Source of the DNA: Culex pipiens pallens
Lineage: Eukaryota; Arthropoda; Insecta; Diptera; Culicidae
Direction of reading: 5' to 3'
NCBI RefSeq assembly: GCF_016801865.2
Contig: NC_068937.1
Coordinates: 31,363,970-31,427,969 of the forward strand
DNA length: 64,000 bases
How positions within the stretch are numbered: position 1 is the stretch's first letter; each line of letters begins with the position of its first letter. Below, in pieces: positions 35,361-45,148 of this stretch. The position numbers were made by a program, and so were the translations under genes. The notes under the pieces were generated by a model. The model was not told the origin of the DNA. It saw nothing but the letters and a program-made list of their open reading frames with translations, and did not search any database.

Positions 35361-35898
35361 TGAGTACTGCATCAGACGACTCCGAGCGGGATGCTCGGCG
35401 CCGGAATCTTAGCATTTCCGTGAAAGAGCTCTACGAACAATTCTTGACTTTTTTTTGATAAGGTCCTATAAACAAATGTAAACATTGAGTGTATCCCGCT
35501 TACTCCGATGGATTTTGACATAAGGTGTGAAAGGGATACACTCAATGTTTACATTTGTTTATAGGACCTTATCAAAAAAAAGTCAAGAATTGAACAACGC
35601 AGCGAAGCTAAAAAAGCACGAGCGGCAGAAAAAGCTGACCCCAGCGAGCTATTGCAAGATCCCGGAAAGAACGACAGTGTTAGGTTGATGATCATTTTTC
35701 GCTGCATCCACTCATCTGTTTCAAATGAGGGACGAATACGTTAAAGCCGGCCCGGAAAAAAAACACGGCAGGAAACTGATGAAGCCACCGATATACATTA
35801 ACATGGCTGCTTCAGCAATGCCGTATCAAAACCACGTTTATGCCCCAAAAAAACCAAATGATGGCATGTTGACCAAACTTTGGGTACCACAGAGGTGA
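35361..35898 (+). pseudogene. Coding-like fragment interrupted by a hairpin element
   Basis: After a CAG acceptor-like site (35358-35360), a frame reads STASDDSERDARRRNLSISV and KELYE, is interrupted at 35438-35592, and resumes in frame as QRSEAKKARAAEKADPSELL. A second coding-like piece in another frame, starting ATG at 35725, reads MRDEYVKAGPEKKHGRKLMK and on to LWVPQR with a TGA at 35896-35898. I do not recognise the protein. The frame changes and the insertion point to a decayed exon or retrocopy, antisense within the cadherin intron. Confidence 0.45.
35438..35592. mobile_element. Perfect 60-bp-arm hairpin element
   Basis: Arms 35438-35497 and 35533-35592 are perfect inverted repeats of 60 bases around a 35-base loop. 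Starts CAATTCTTGACTT and ends AAGTCAAGAATTG. Removing it restores the reading TAC GAA CAA CGC of the surrounding coding-like sequence. Depending on the exact ends, the target duplication is AA or GAACAA (35435-35440 and 35592-35597). Perfect arms suggest a recent insertion or gene-conversion-like repair. Confidence 0.9.
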
Positions 35899-36395
35899 CG
35901 GAGAAAATCATTGAAAGAAATTTGTCTTAAAGCTCTATCTGCGGAGTCGATATAAGTATTTTCAAAATGTCGTGCGTTACCATCGGCGTCACATTCTAGG
36001 TAGGTACTTTAATCTTACGTCCCGAGCAGAGATGATGTCTGCAACGTCTGTCTGTTTGCTTTTGGTTTGAAGACAATCCAAAATTCCTTCGAATAGTGGA
36101 AAAGGATTACAAAACAAAAATTCTGCTAAATAAAAACAAAAAATTCTCGAAATGTGCTCTCGGCGTTTGTGTAAATGTAAATGTGGGGTTAGTGGCAGTG
36201 GAAAAGGTAGAAAATTAACAATGAAGAGAGACTGAGCTCCAGAACAGAACCAAAGAAACAAAACAACAAAACAGCTTAGTGTTAGTGGAGGAACGGGAAA
36301 TTCGACTCGGAGATGTCTCATAGCTCTTGAAGTGTGTGGTATGTGTATTCTTTTGAGGGGGTTGGTTTCGAGGGGGAATTTTGAAGAAAACCTAC

Positions 36396-36526
36396 CTCGT
36401 GGCCGCGTACAGAGGGCACCACGGACAGATGCAGCACAGCAGCAGCGTTAGGATGCCCAGGGCCAGCAGGATGGCGAGGAAGATTAGCAGCCAGAAGAGC
36501 ACCCGATTCTCCGCCTTGTAGAGGAT
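36396..36526 (-). CDS. Cadherin exon: transmembrane helix
   Basis: 131 bases, acceptor TTCATTTTTAG, donor GTAGGT, ending two bases into a codon. It encodes ILYKAENR, a single strongly hydrophobic helix (VLFWLLIFLAILLALGILTL, then LLCC) and the cytoplasmic face CICPWCPLYAATR. The cysteines next to the membrane are candidates for palmitoylation (inference). It fixes the topology: everything upstream is extracellular, everything in the next exons cytoplasmic. Confidence 0.95.
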
Positions 36527-36588
36527 CTAAAAATGAAGAAGGGGTTAGATTGTGGACTCTGGTTCCCAAGCTGTGACGTGACACTCAC

Positions 36589-37656
36589 CGCACTCCGCTC
36601 GTCCTGGCTGATGGCATTCGTCACGGTTCCGTTGACGGACAGTCTTTGCTGGATCCGGGCAATGTCTACCACGGAGTCACCATCGTACAGGATGGTCGCC
36701 AGGACCAGGCTGCGGTCCTTGCTGTCGCCGCCGATGTCGGTGGCCCCGGGCACCGCAGTCGTGCCGCTGTACGGTCGAATCTCCTGGATGATGACCTTCC
36801 CGCCGGTGACGTCCGCGAGCGTTTCCTGCACCTTGGCCCGGTCTGGATCGTGCCCGGGCACGATGAAGGTCATCGTGCGGGTTCGGCTCTCCGGCGGGTA
36901 CACCCGGATCGTCGTCGTGGAGAAACGCACCGGAACGCCCAGGTCGAAGGCCCGTGCCGTCAACACGAACACCTCCGACTCCTGTTGACCCTGCTGCTGC
37001 TGACTAGTTTGACGCCGTTGGCGAGTGGACTTGGCTCGCCGCACCAACGCCGACGTAAGCTTCAGTTCTCCAGTGATCGGATGAAGCTCGAACTTGTTCT
37101 CGTAATTACCGTAGATCAGCTCGTACCGAACCTCATTGTTCGGCGCCTCGGCATCACCATCAATCGCTTTGATGAACGCCGGCACGGTAAAGTTCCGCAA
37201 GTTCTGCGACAAAATGAACTCGTACAAACTCTTCTCAAACGTCGGAGTCTCGTCGTTCACGTCAATCAACCGGATAACCAGCAGAACCTGCGCCCGATTT
37301 CCAATCCCGTCATCATCCCGAGCCTCCACGTACAAATGATACTCCGGCATCAACTCCCGATCGAACCCGTGGTTGCTCGTCGCCACCGTAATGACCCCCG
37401 AACTCGGGTCCAAGTTCAGCGAAGTGTTCTGCGGGCCCAAAATCTGCGTGTACCGGATCTTCCCGCCCAGCCCCGTGTCCACGTCGGTGGCGTGAACCTG
37501 CACGACGCGCGTCCCGGCGGTCATGTTTTCCGGCAGGTCGACGATGTAGTCGTTCTGCTCGAAGACGGGCGCGTTGTCGTTGACGTCGGAGAGGTACACC
37601 GATACGTTGACCGCGGCGGACAGGTTCGTGGCGGGGCCGAGCTCCTGTGCGACGAT
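36589..37656 (-). CDS. Cadherin exon: two repeats and membrane-adjacent domain
   Basis: The largest ectodomain exon, 356 codons, phase 0 at both ends (acceptor TCTCCCCAG, donor GTGAGT). It begins IVAQELGPATNL and contains the canonical linkers DVNDNAPVF and DVNDETPTF, with the Ca motifs DVDTG and DGDAE. After the last full repeat comes a Gln-rich stretch (TSQQQQGQQES) and then a segment from about MTFIVPGHDPDRAKV to the exon end that is not a normal cadherin repeat. Its position before the membrane suggests a membrane-adjacent domain like those of CDH23/PCDH15 relatives (inference). Confidence 0.95.
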
Positions 37657-37974
37657 CTGGGGAGAGAGGTAAAATTAGAATTTAATTTACGTTTTTATCA
37701 ATTTAATAAAAAACTTAAATTTTGAATTTCTTGCATTTTTCAATTCATAAAAAAACAATTCAAAAGCTCAAAATCAAAATTTAAAAGTGGTCAAATTAAA
37801 AAAAAATCGAAATTTCTTGAATTTCCTTTATTGCTAAATTCTTAAATTGCTAAATTTCATTAAATTCCAAAATTTCTTAATTCTTTAAATTCGTAAAATT
37901 CTGAAAATTCATTAAATAAGTAAAATTTGTAAAATGAGAAATTAAAAAAAAATGATTTGTAAATTACGTCGAAT

Positions 37975-38400
37975 TTGTAAATTTCGTCGAGTTTGTAAAT
38001 TTCGTCAAATTTGTAAAATTTTGTCGAATTTGTAAATTTCATCGAATTTGTGAATTTCGTCGAATTTGTAAATTTCGTGGAATTTGAAAATTTCGTTGAA
38101 TTTGTAAATTTCGTCAAATTTGTAAAATTTCTTCAAATTTGTAAGATTACGTCAAATTTGTCAGATTTCGTCAAATTTGTAAAATTTCGTCAAATTTGTA
38201 AAATTTCGTCAAATTTGTAAAAATTTCGTCAAATTTGTAAAATTTCGTCAAATTTGTAAAATTTTATCAAATTTGTAAAATTTCGTCAAATTTGTAAAAT
38301 TTCGTCAAATTTGTAAAATTTCGTCAAATTTGTAAAATTTCGTCAAATTTGTAAAACTTCGTCAAATTTGTAACAAATCGTCAAATTGTAAAATTTCAAA
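37975..38400. repeat. 18/19-bp satellite in cadherin intron
   Basis: At first an 18-bp unit, TTTGTAAATTTCGTCGAA (to about 38100), then a 19-bp unit with an extra A, CGTCAAATTTGTAAAATTT. The period shift is visible within the array. Occasional substitutions. Confidence 0.9.
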
Positions 38401-38489
38401 TTCTTGTAAGATTTAGGAAAATCGATAAATTGATAAAATTTCGTTAAATTCGTTAATCTCGGGAAATTCGTAAAAATCGTAAAACTTTA

Positions 38490-39232
38490 AAATTTATTAA
38501 ATCTAGTAAATTTAGTAAATTTAGTGAATTTAGTAAATTTAGTAAATTTAGTAAATTTAGTAAATTTCGTAAATTTATTTAATTTAGTAAATTTAGTAAA
38601 TTTCGTAAATTTAGTTAATTAAGTAAATTTAGTAAATTAAGTAAATTTAGTAAATTTAGTTAATGTAGTAAATTTAGTAAATTTAGTAAATTTAGTAAAT
38701 TTAGTTAATTTAGTAAATTTAGTAAATTTAGTAAATTTAGTAAATTTAGTAAATTTAGTAAATTTAGTAAATTTAGTAAATTTAGTTAATGTAGTAAATT
38801 TAGTAAATTTAGTAAATTTAGTAAATTTAGTTAATTTAGTAAATTTATTAATTTTCTTAAATTTAGTTAATTTAGTAAATTTAGTAAATTAAGTAAATTT
38901 AGTTAATGTAGTAAATTAAGTAAATTTAGTAAATTTAGTAAATTTAGTAAATTTTGTAAATTTAGTAAATTTTGTAAATTTAGTAAATTTAGTAAATTTA
39001 GTAAATTTAGTAAATTTAGTAAATTTAGTAAATTTAGTAAATTTAGTAAATTTAGTAAATTTAGTAAATTTAGTAAATTTAGTAAATTTAGTAAATTTAG
39101 TAAATTTAGTAAATTTAGTAAATTTAGTAAATTTAGTAAATTTAGTAAATTTAGTAAATTTAGTAAATTTAGTAAATTTAGTAAATTAGGTAAATTTAGT
39201 AAATTAGGTAAATTTAGTAAATTTAGTGAATT
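38490..39232. repeat. 9-bp satellite (AAATTTAGT)n in cadherin intron
   Basis: About 80 units of AAATTTAGT with scattered variants (TTAATGTAG, TTTTGTAAA). It becomes nearly perfect at about 38985-39190. Its unit is about half of the adjacent 18-bp repeat, so they probably share an origin. Confidence 0.95.
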
Positions 39233-39414
39233 TATCTAGGGTTTTTTCTCAAAATTTATTTTCCTTAAAAGAACCCCCAGTTAGCAAAATCTAAACGTAG
39301 AAATATGTATCCTCCCTGCAAAGGCTTATGAATTTATCTCAGTTGAAAGGTTCTCCAAATCTCTGAATTGCAAATGTAACATCCTGGAGCAGAACTGTTA
39401 AATTCTAATAATTA

Positions 39415-39545
39415 GTGAATTTAGTAAATTTAGTAAATTTAGTAAATTTAGTAAATTTAGTAAATTTAGTAAATTTAGTAAATTTAGTAAATTTAGTAAA
39501 TTTAGTAAATTTATTAAATTTAGTAAATTTAGTAAATGTAGTAAA
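39415..39545. repeat. Second block of (AAATTTAGT)n
   Basis: About 14 units of the same 9-mer, separated from the first block by 180 bases of unique DNA, then decaying into TTAATTTCGT and GTAAATTTTCT variants up to about 39900. The ORF translating as repeated Asn-Leu-Val is an artefact of the 9-bp period. Confidence 0.92.
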
Positions 39546-40195
39546 TGACGTTAATTTTCTTAATTTCGTTAATTTTCTAAATTTTGTAAATTTTCTAAAT
39601 TTCGTAAACTTTCTAATTTTCGTAGGTTTCGTTTATTTTGTAAATTTCGTAAATTTAGTAATTTAGTTAAGTTAGAAAAGTTAATAAATTTAGAAAATTT
39701 CGTTAGTTTCGTAAATTTAGTAAACTTTCTAGATTAAGTAAATTTCGTAATTTTTTAAATTTTGTAAATTACGTGAATTTAGTAAACTACGTGAATTTCG
39801 TAAATTTCTTTAAGATGTAAATTTTGTAAAATTCCTTTAAATTGCAAAACTCTATAAATTTGTTAATTTCGTAAAATTTGTAAATTTCGTTAAATTTGTA
39901 AATTTTGCAAAAGCAAATCACAAATTCTACAAATTTAACAAAAAATTATAGAATATGAAAAATTTGTAAAATTCTTAAAATCGTATAATTTGCAAAATTC
40001 GAAAAAAATTGTAAATCACGGACATATTGTAAAATTTGTAAAATTCTTCAATTGTGTAGGTCTTTTTTCTAAAGAAGTAAAAATTTTAAAAATTTTAAAA
40101 CTTTGAGATTTTTAAGAATTTGAAAAATTTTAGGAATTTCAGGAATTTTAAAAAAATTAAAAGATTTAATAATTTTAAGAATTAATTTTTTTTTA

Positions 40196-41610
40196 AAATT
40201 TTTTAAAATTTTAAGAATTTTAAGAATTTTAAGAATTTTAAGAATTTTAAGAATTTTAAGAATTTTAAGAATTTTAAGAATTTTAAGAATTTTAAGAATT
40301 TTAAGCATTTTAAGAATTTTAAGAATTTTAAGAATTTTAAGAATTTTAAGATTTTTAAGAATTTTAAGAATTTTAAGAATTTTAAGAATTTTAAGAATTT
40401 TAAGAATTTTAAGAATTTTAAGAATTTTAAGAATTTTAAGAATTTTAAGAATTTTAAGAATTTTAAGAATTTTAAGCATTTTAAGAATTTTAAGAATTTT
40501 AAGAATTTTAAGAATTTTAAGAATTTTAAGAATTTTAAGAATTTTAAGAATTTTAAGAATTTTAAGAATTTTAAGAATTTTAAGAATTTTAAGAATTTTA
40601 AGAATTTTAAGAATTTTAAGAATTTTAAGAATTTTAAGAATTTTAAGAATTTTAAGAATTTTAAGAATTTTAAGAATTTTAAGAATTTTAAGAATTTTAA
40701 GAATTTTAAGAATTTTAAGAATTTTAAGAATTTTAAGAATTTTAAGAATTTTAAGAATTTTAAGAATTTTAAGAATTTTAAGAATTTTAAGAATTTTAAG
40801 AATTTTAAGAATTTTAAGAATTTTAAGTATTTTAAGAATGTTAAGAATTTTAAGAATTTTAAGAATTTTAAGAATTTTAAGAATTTTAAGAATTTTTAAA
40901 ATTTTAAGAATTTTAAGAATTTTAAGAATTTTAAGAATTTTAAGAATTTTAAGAATTTTAAGAATTTTAAGAATTTTAAGAATTTTAAGAATTTTAAGAA
41001 TTTTAAGAATTTTAAGAATTTTAAGAATTTTAAGAATTTTAAGAATTTTAAGAATTTTAAGAATTTTAAGAATTTTAAGAATTTTAAGAATTTTAAGAAT
41101 TTGAAGAATTTGAAGAATTTTAAGAATTTTAAGAATTTTAAGAATGTTAAGAATTTTAAGAATTTTAAGAATTTTAAGAATTTTAAGAATTTTAAGAATT
41201 TTAAGAATTTTAAGAATTTTAAGAATTTTAAGAATTTTAAGAATTTTAAGAATTTTAAGAATTTTAAGAATTTTAAGAATTTTAAGAATTTTAAGAATTT
41301 TAAGAATTTTAAGAATTTTAAGAATTTTAAGAATTTTAAGAATTTTAAGAATTTTAAGAATTTTAAAAATTTTAAGAATTTTAAGAATTTTAAGAATTTT
41401 AAAAATTTTAAGAATTTTAAGAATTTTAAGAATTTTAAAATTTTTAAGAATTTTAGGATTTTTAAGAATTTTAAGAATTTTAAGAATTTTAAGAATTTTA
41501 AGAATATTAAGAATTTTAAGAATTTTAAGAATTTTAAGAATTTTAAGAATTTTAAGAATTTTAAGAATTTTAAGAATTTTAAGAGTTTTAAGAATTTTAA
41601 GAGTTTTTAG
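40196..41610. repeat. 9-bp satellite (AATTTTAAG)n, about 155 units
   Basis: Tandem 9-mer with rare point variants (AGCATTTT, AGAATGTT, AAAATTTT), ending just 70 bases from the donor of the exon at 41680-41923. Because 9 is a multiple of 3 and the unit has stops in only one frame per strand, it gives long open frames on both strands (Lys-Ile-Leu, Lys-Asn-Phe, Arg-Ile-Leu repeats). These are not genes. Confidence 0.97.
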
Positions 41611-41679
41611 AGTTATTAGATTCTGTTTCAATCAATTTCCTGCAAGACAGTGCTGCCAGTTTATATTTGTTTTGCTTAC

Positions 41680-41923
41680 CTGAAAGTGCACATACTCCGC
41701 CGTCTCGTAATCCAGCATCACGTTGTCCCGCACTCGAATCACAAAGTTCGCGTGCCCCTCGGCCACATTCGGCGAAATCTCGAACGTCCCGTTGTTCCCG
41801 ATCAGCGTCAGCGAAAACACCCCGTTCTTCCCCGCGTCGTCGTCCATCACCCGTGGCGTGTACGGATCGGTAAAGGACAGCACCGTCCCGGGGGCTGCGT
41901 TCTCCTCCAACCGTGTGACGTAA
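41680..41923 (-). CDS. Cadherin exon: third visible repeat
   Basis: 244 bases, acceptor TTTCCCCAG, donor GTAAGC, ending in phase 0. It encodes YVTRLEENAAPGTVLSF, then DDDAGKNGVFSLTLIGNNG, FEISPN and the LDYE motif in MLDYETAEYVHFQ. LDYE with the preceding D..AG..G are classic cadherin-repeat residues. The intron after it (41679-37657) is 4 kb and mostly satellite DNA. Confidence 0.95.
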
Positions 41924-42131
41924 CTGGGGAAAGATAACAATCGTCGCCGGTTATTGATTTGGGTCATTAGTTAAGGGTTTCAGGGAAGGTCAACTTCCGG
42001 CCTTGCGTGCAGATCGTCATTAAACAGATAGCGGGAACAGTAGGCTTTTGATGGTTTGACAACGTCAATGTTTATACAACTTTTTTGTTCTTGACTGTCA
42101 AACCATCGGCAGTTTACTGTATCGTACTCAC

Positions 42132-42324
42132 TGGTCATTTTCAAAGTACGGCGGCGAGTTGCTGCGTTCCGGCAGGAAAAACGCCAGCTGGACGGTGGTG
42201 GCCATCGCCGGCGGTTCGTCACGGGCAACCTTGACCTCCTCGGCGATAACGGTCAGCAGGACCGGATCGCCGACGTGCGTGAGCGCCAGGATGTCGTCCA
42301 GCGGGCGAAGCAGGGAGATTTCAC
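42132..42324 (-). CDS. Cadherin exon: repeat end and linker
   Basis: 193 bases, acceptor AATCTACAG, donor GTGAGT. It completes the Gly codon from the previous exon and reads GEISLLRPLDDI..., finishing the repeat at TTVQLAFFLPERSNSPPYFE. The following linker lacks the usual DxND and has ERSNSPPYF instead, so calcium binding at this junction is probably weakened. It ends two bases into a His codon. Confidence 0.92.
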
Positions 42325-42389
42325 CTGTAGATTGATTGATTTTAATGAGTATTTTTTAGTTTGTTTACAACTTAGCTCGCGATACTCAC

Positions 42390-42504
42390 CGCTAGTTTCG
42401 TTGATTTCGAAGAACGACGTAAACGGATTGCCCTCCGAGACCAGTCCGTACCGGATCTCCCTGGGAACGCCCTTGTCGCCATCCTCAGCGTGGACTTGCA
42501 GAAC
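42390..42504 (-). CDS. Cadherin exon: repeat core
   Basis: 115 bases from acceptor TTTTTAAG to donor GTGAGT, starting in phase 0 and ending one base into a codon. It reads VLQVHAEDGDKGVPREIRYG and on to FFEINETSG. The A.D.D.G....I.Y and F.I...TG elements are the standard cadherin-repeat core, with AEDGDKG as the Ca-binding DxD-like motif. The intron separating it from the next upstream exon is only 59 bases. Confidence 0.92.
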
Positions 42505-42563
42505 CTTAAAAAGAAACTCAAATCAGTTGGCAACACTGCGCTGTCAATAAAGCGCCTTCTTAC

Positions 42564-42713
42564 CTTATCGCCCGGAATCAACCCCGGCGGCAGCCGCGTA
42601 ACAGGTGGCGCCACCGTAAACACCGGCGGAACGTCCTGCACATCCTCCACGATGATGACCACCTCCAGGCCGGCAATGTTCCGCGAGTCCTGCCCTGGTT
42701 CGGCATAGGCGTC
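42564..42713 (-). CDS. Cadherin exon: end of one repeat and start of next
   Basis: Fifty in-phase codons between an acceptor (TTCCACAG, AG at 42715-42714) and a donor (GTAAGA from 42563). It encodes DAYAEPGQDSRNIAGLEVVI and then the Ca-binding linker DVQDVPPVF, which closes one cadherin repeat and opens the next (PPVTRLPPGLIPGDK). It is the most upstream exon I can see, and the preceding exon must end in phase 0. The linker is a variant of DxNDNAPxF with Gln and Val in place of Asn and Asn, common in distal insect cadherin repeats. Confidence 0.88.
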
Positions 42714-44693
42714 CTGTGGAAGAATAAAGAATGACAGCCATTAAAGCCGGATAACAGACAACGGCGCGATAATTACAGCCCAAGGCCACGCCGAGAAATG
42801 TCAAAAATCAGTGCTGCCATCAGTCAGGCAAATTAGAAACGCGCGTTTTAAATGCCACAAAGTAAATTGATTACATCGTGTTCGATTTCTATTAGCGTGT
42901 GAACACACATATGCGCCGCAGGCTACGGAAAAGCAGATGTAAATTTATGCAAATCCGCAACTCTGGTTAAATTTTATTACTGTTCCAGTTCCATTTCCAC
43001 TTCATCTACATAATTAAAAGCGGCGACGCCGTCGGAGCGCCTTGCGCTGTCATTTGCCAGGTCCATTAGCGCCGCGCAGCGGCCGAAAGTGGAACTGGAT
43101 TTGAACACAAACTACAATCATCCCACGCGAAAACGGTAAGGTTATGGTCACGGCGAACGGGTTCGTAAACAAAGGAACATTGGAAAGGTTCTGAAGCCAT
43201 AGAGTTCGATTTGAGAATGACAGTTCCCCACCTCTCTTTTAGCTACCTTGATTTCGATCTGTCAAACACAGAGACGTACTCAGTCTTGCTTGCAACTCTA
43301 TGTCAAAATCGAACCACAATGATTGTTATTGATCGCGCGCGATGATCGACAGATGCAGTTCTAAATCATAGGTTATGGTTACGTGCGTTACAATCCAGGT
43401 GTGAGAAAATAGTCACTTTTCCCACAGGTTCTCACATTGTACGATGACAAATGACAGCCGCGATCGCGGGCAAAGTGGCGCAGAGGGTGCTAATCACACG
43501 GTGAGTTAGCGACGCGATGTCCTGCTTAGAACGAACTGCACCGAGCAGATGATTTGTGGTGACAAGTCAAGGAGGTATTGTTTGGCGTGTGGCGTGATTT
43601 ATGGCCTTTCCGCGGCGTTTAATGAATGGGTGTTTGGAGCGTGCGTCACATGCGACACCGTACGTGCGACGGACCAGGAACAGTTTTGAGTAAGATGAAT
43701 GGTGCTGGCGGGTTGTGGAATAAGGACCGTTTGACCAGTGGAGAGCGTTTTAATTGGAACGAGGCAATGAATTTAAAATGGAGCTGTAAGAAAATTTGAG
43801 AAGATAGCTAAGAAACAAAAATGTCCTCATTTTTATAGAAATTGTTTCATTTTAAGTCAACGTTATTGTTGAACTATACATTGTTAAACATTGCTGCAAA
43901 TATTTTTCAAAGTTTGTGTCGCCTCCTCCAATATTGGCTCGAAAATCGGAGAACGAGCTGTCAGTAGGACCATTTCTATCAAGAAGGGCCGCGAAGTTAA
44001 TTTTTCAAAATTGATTTAAAAATCCATTTTAAATCCTTTGCGGTTGCACAAAGGGTCATTGTACTCAGAAAAAAAGCATTATCGTTGTGAACATTACTAT
44101 AAAAAATTAAAGCTTAATTTTAGGATCCAATTTTGGAACATTTATGAAGTAAAAATGAAGTAAAAATACCGTGATTCGATAATGAATTCGATTTTGATGT
44201 GAAATTTTAGCGAGGCCTTAAGATAGTTTAGTAAAAACTTAATTAATTTTTTTAAATCCCTAAAATTTAAGTTTGCTATTTGGGTTTACAAAAATTGTAA
44301 TTGTTTTTTTTAATTTTGTAAATTTTCAAACTTTTAAATCCCTAAAATTAAAAATTTGATTTTTTTGCAATTCTAAAGCATGAAATTTTTTAAATTTTAA
44401 ATTTAATACACTAATTTTTCAAAATCTCATTTTTTAAATAAATTTTAACATTTTTTTGAATTTTTGGATTCCTAAATTCATAAATTCTAAAATGTATGAA
44501 TGTTTTAAGCTTTAGATTTTTGAAGAATAATAAACTTTTTAAATCATGATGTATTTGAATTTTTAAACATTTTTGATGTTGAATTTTAAAATTTTTATAT
44601 TTTTAAATTTCATATTTATTTAATTATTGAAATTCTAAATTTTTAAATTTCTGATTTTTTTAATTTGTATTTTAAAATTTTTAAATGCCTTTA
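42714..44693 (-). other. Upstream cadherin intron, no exon found
   Basis: Less AT-rich near the exon (42780-43780), with no in-frame cadherin-like segment that I can find on the minus strand. A degraded fragment of the 15754-16219 MITE lies at about 43950-44130, followed by AT-rich DNA. Confidence 0.6.
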
Positions 44694-45145
44694 GGCCGTT
44701 GCAAATATTTTTCAAATTTTTTTTCGCCCCCCCCCCCCCCCCCCCCTTTAAAATCGGCCTGAATAATAAGGGCGTAAAAAATTTTTTTTTCGAAAAACTT
44801 CAATTTTTTTAGGAAAATTAAAGTTTAATCAACCAAAAACCAGTTAAAATGCATTATCCTGCGTCTATAATCATATTTAGCATGTTTGAACTCCGTTGAA
44901 CACATTTTAAATTTTCATGAAATACCAATGTACAGTCCCACGAAAAGTTTTTTTTTTCGCGAAAAAAAATGTTCGTCAACACATCCATAAGCAACTGTAC
45001 GCGTGTAAAATGCATTTGAAAACACTTTTTTCATCCAAATGTTGAAACCATGGATTGAAATTTGATTTTTTCTATTTTTTTGCCCCCCCCATCGACTTTG
45101 GTGTAAGCCGCGGGACATAAACTTCAAAAAATATTTGCAACGGCC
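44694..45145. mobile_element. PIF/Harbinger-like MITE with poly-C tract
   Basis: Ends GGCCGTTGCAAATATTTTT and its inverted form, flanked by TTA on both sides (44691-44693 and 45146-45148). GGCC-type ends with a 3-bp TTA duplication fit PIF/Harbinger (Tourist-like) MITEs. A run of about 20 C at 44727-44748 and a shorter C-run near the other end mirror each other. A decayed relative is at 7020-7400. Confidence 0.75.
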
Positions 45146-45148
45146 TTA

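Larger units (their letters stand above)
29215..36395 (-). other. Cadherin intron after the transmembrane exon
   Basis: The near part (29215-29640) is GA/GT-rich simple sequence with GGTGGT runs. Then AT-rich DNA without a gene to about 31260, and a series of mobile elements annotated separately (31261-32089, 32625-32750, 32897-34065, 34606-34843) plus the broken coding-like fragment at 35361-35898. Nothing else that I can support. Confidence 0.6.
37657..41679 (-). other. Satellite-filled cadherin intron
   Basis: GT..AG intron between two ectodomain exons, both in phase 0. About two thirds of it is tandem DNA annotated separately (37975-38400, 38490-39232, 39415-39545, 40196-41610). The rest is AT-rich and resembles degenerate versions of the same words. 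No exon or mobile-element border is visible in it. Confidence 0.9.
18575..42713 (-). other. Cadherin gene, 3' part (nine exons in window)
   Basis: Minus-strand gene whose exons join in phase: 42713-42564, 42504-42390, 42324-42132, 41923-41680, 37656-36589, 36526-36396, 29199-29124, 28659-28370, 20912-18575. They encode about 1,534 residues: four cadherin repeats with Ca-binding linkers, a membrane-adjacent domain, one transmembrane helix and a tail of about 900 residues. The product should be a cell-surface adhesion or signalling protein. The upstream cadherin repeats and signal peptide are not in the window. The long, basic, non-catenin tail fits an insect Cad86C/Cad87A-type protein (CDH23/PCDH15 relatives) rather than classical E/N-cadherin. 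That assignment is from memory of the families and unverified. Confidence 0.85.

Noticed and set aside
36533..37725. Plus-strand ORFs of 151 and 359 codons
   Set aside because: Shadows of the ectodomain exon, which has clear cadherin motifs on the minus strand.
39415..39666. 83-codon ORF of Asn-Leu-Val repeats
   Set aside because: Artefact of the (AAATTTAGT)n satellite.
40069..41631. 520-codon minus-strand ORF of Lys-Ile-Leu repeats, and the plus-strand ORFs at 40838-41683
   Set aside because: They come from the 9-bp intronic satellite, whose unit lacks stops in two frames per strand. The ORF is not in frame with the neighbouring exon, because the retained intron would stop at 41632.
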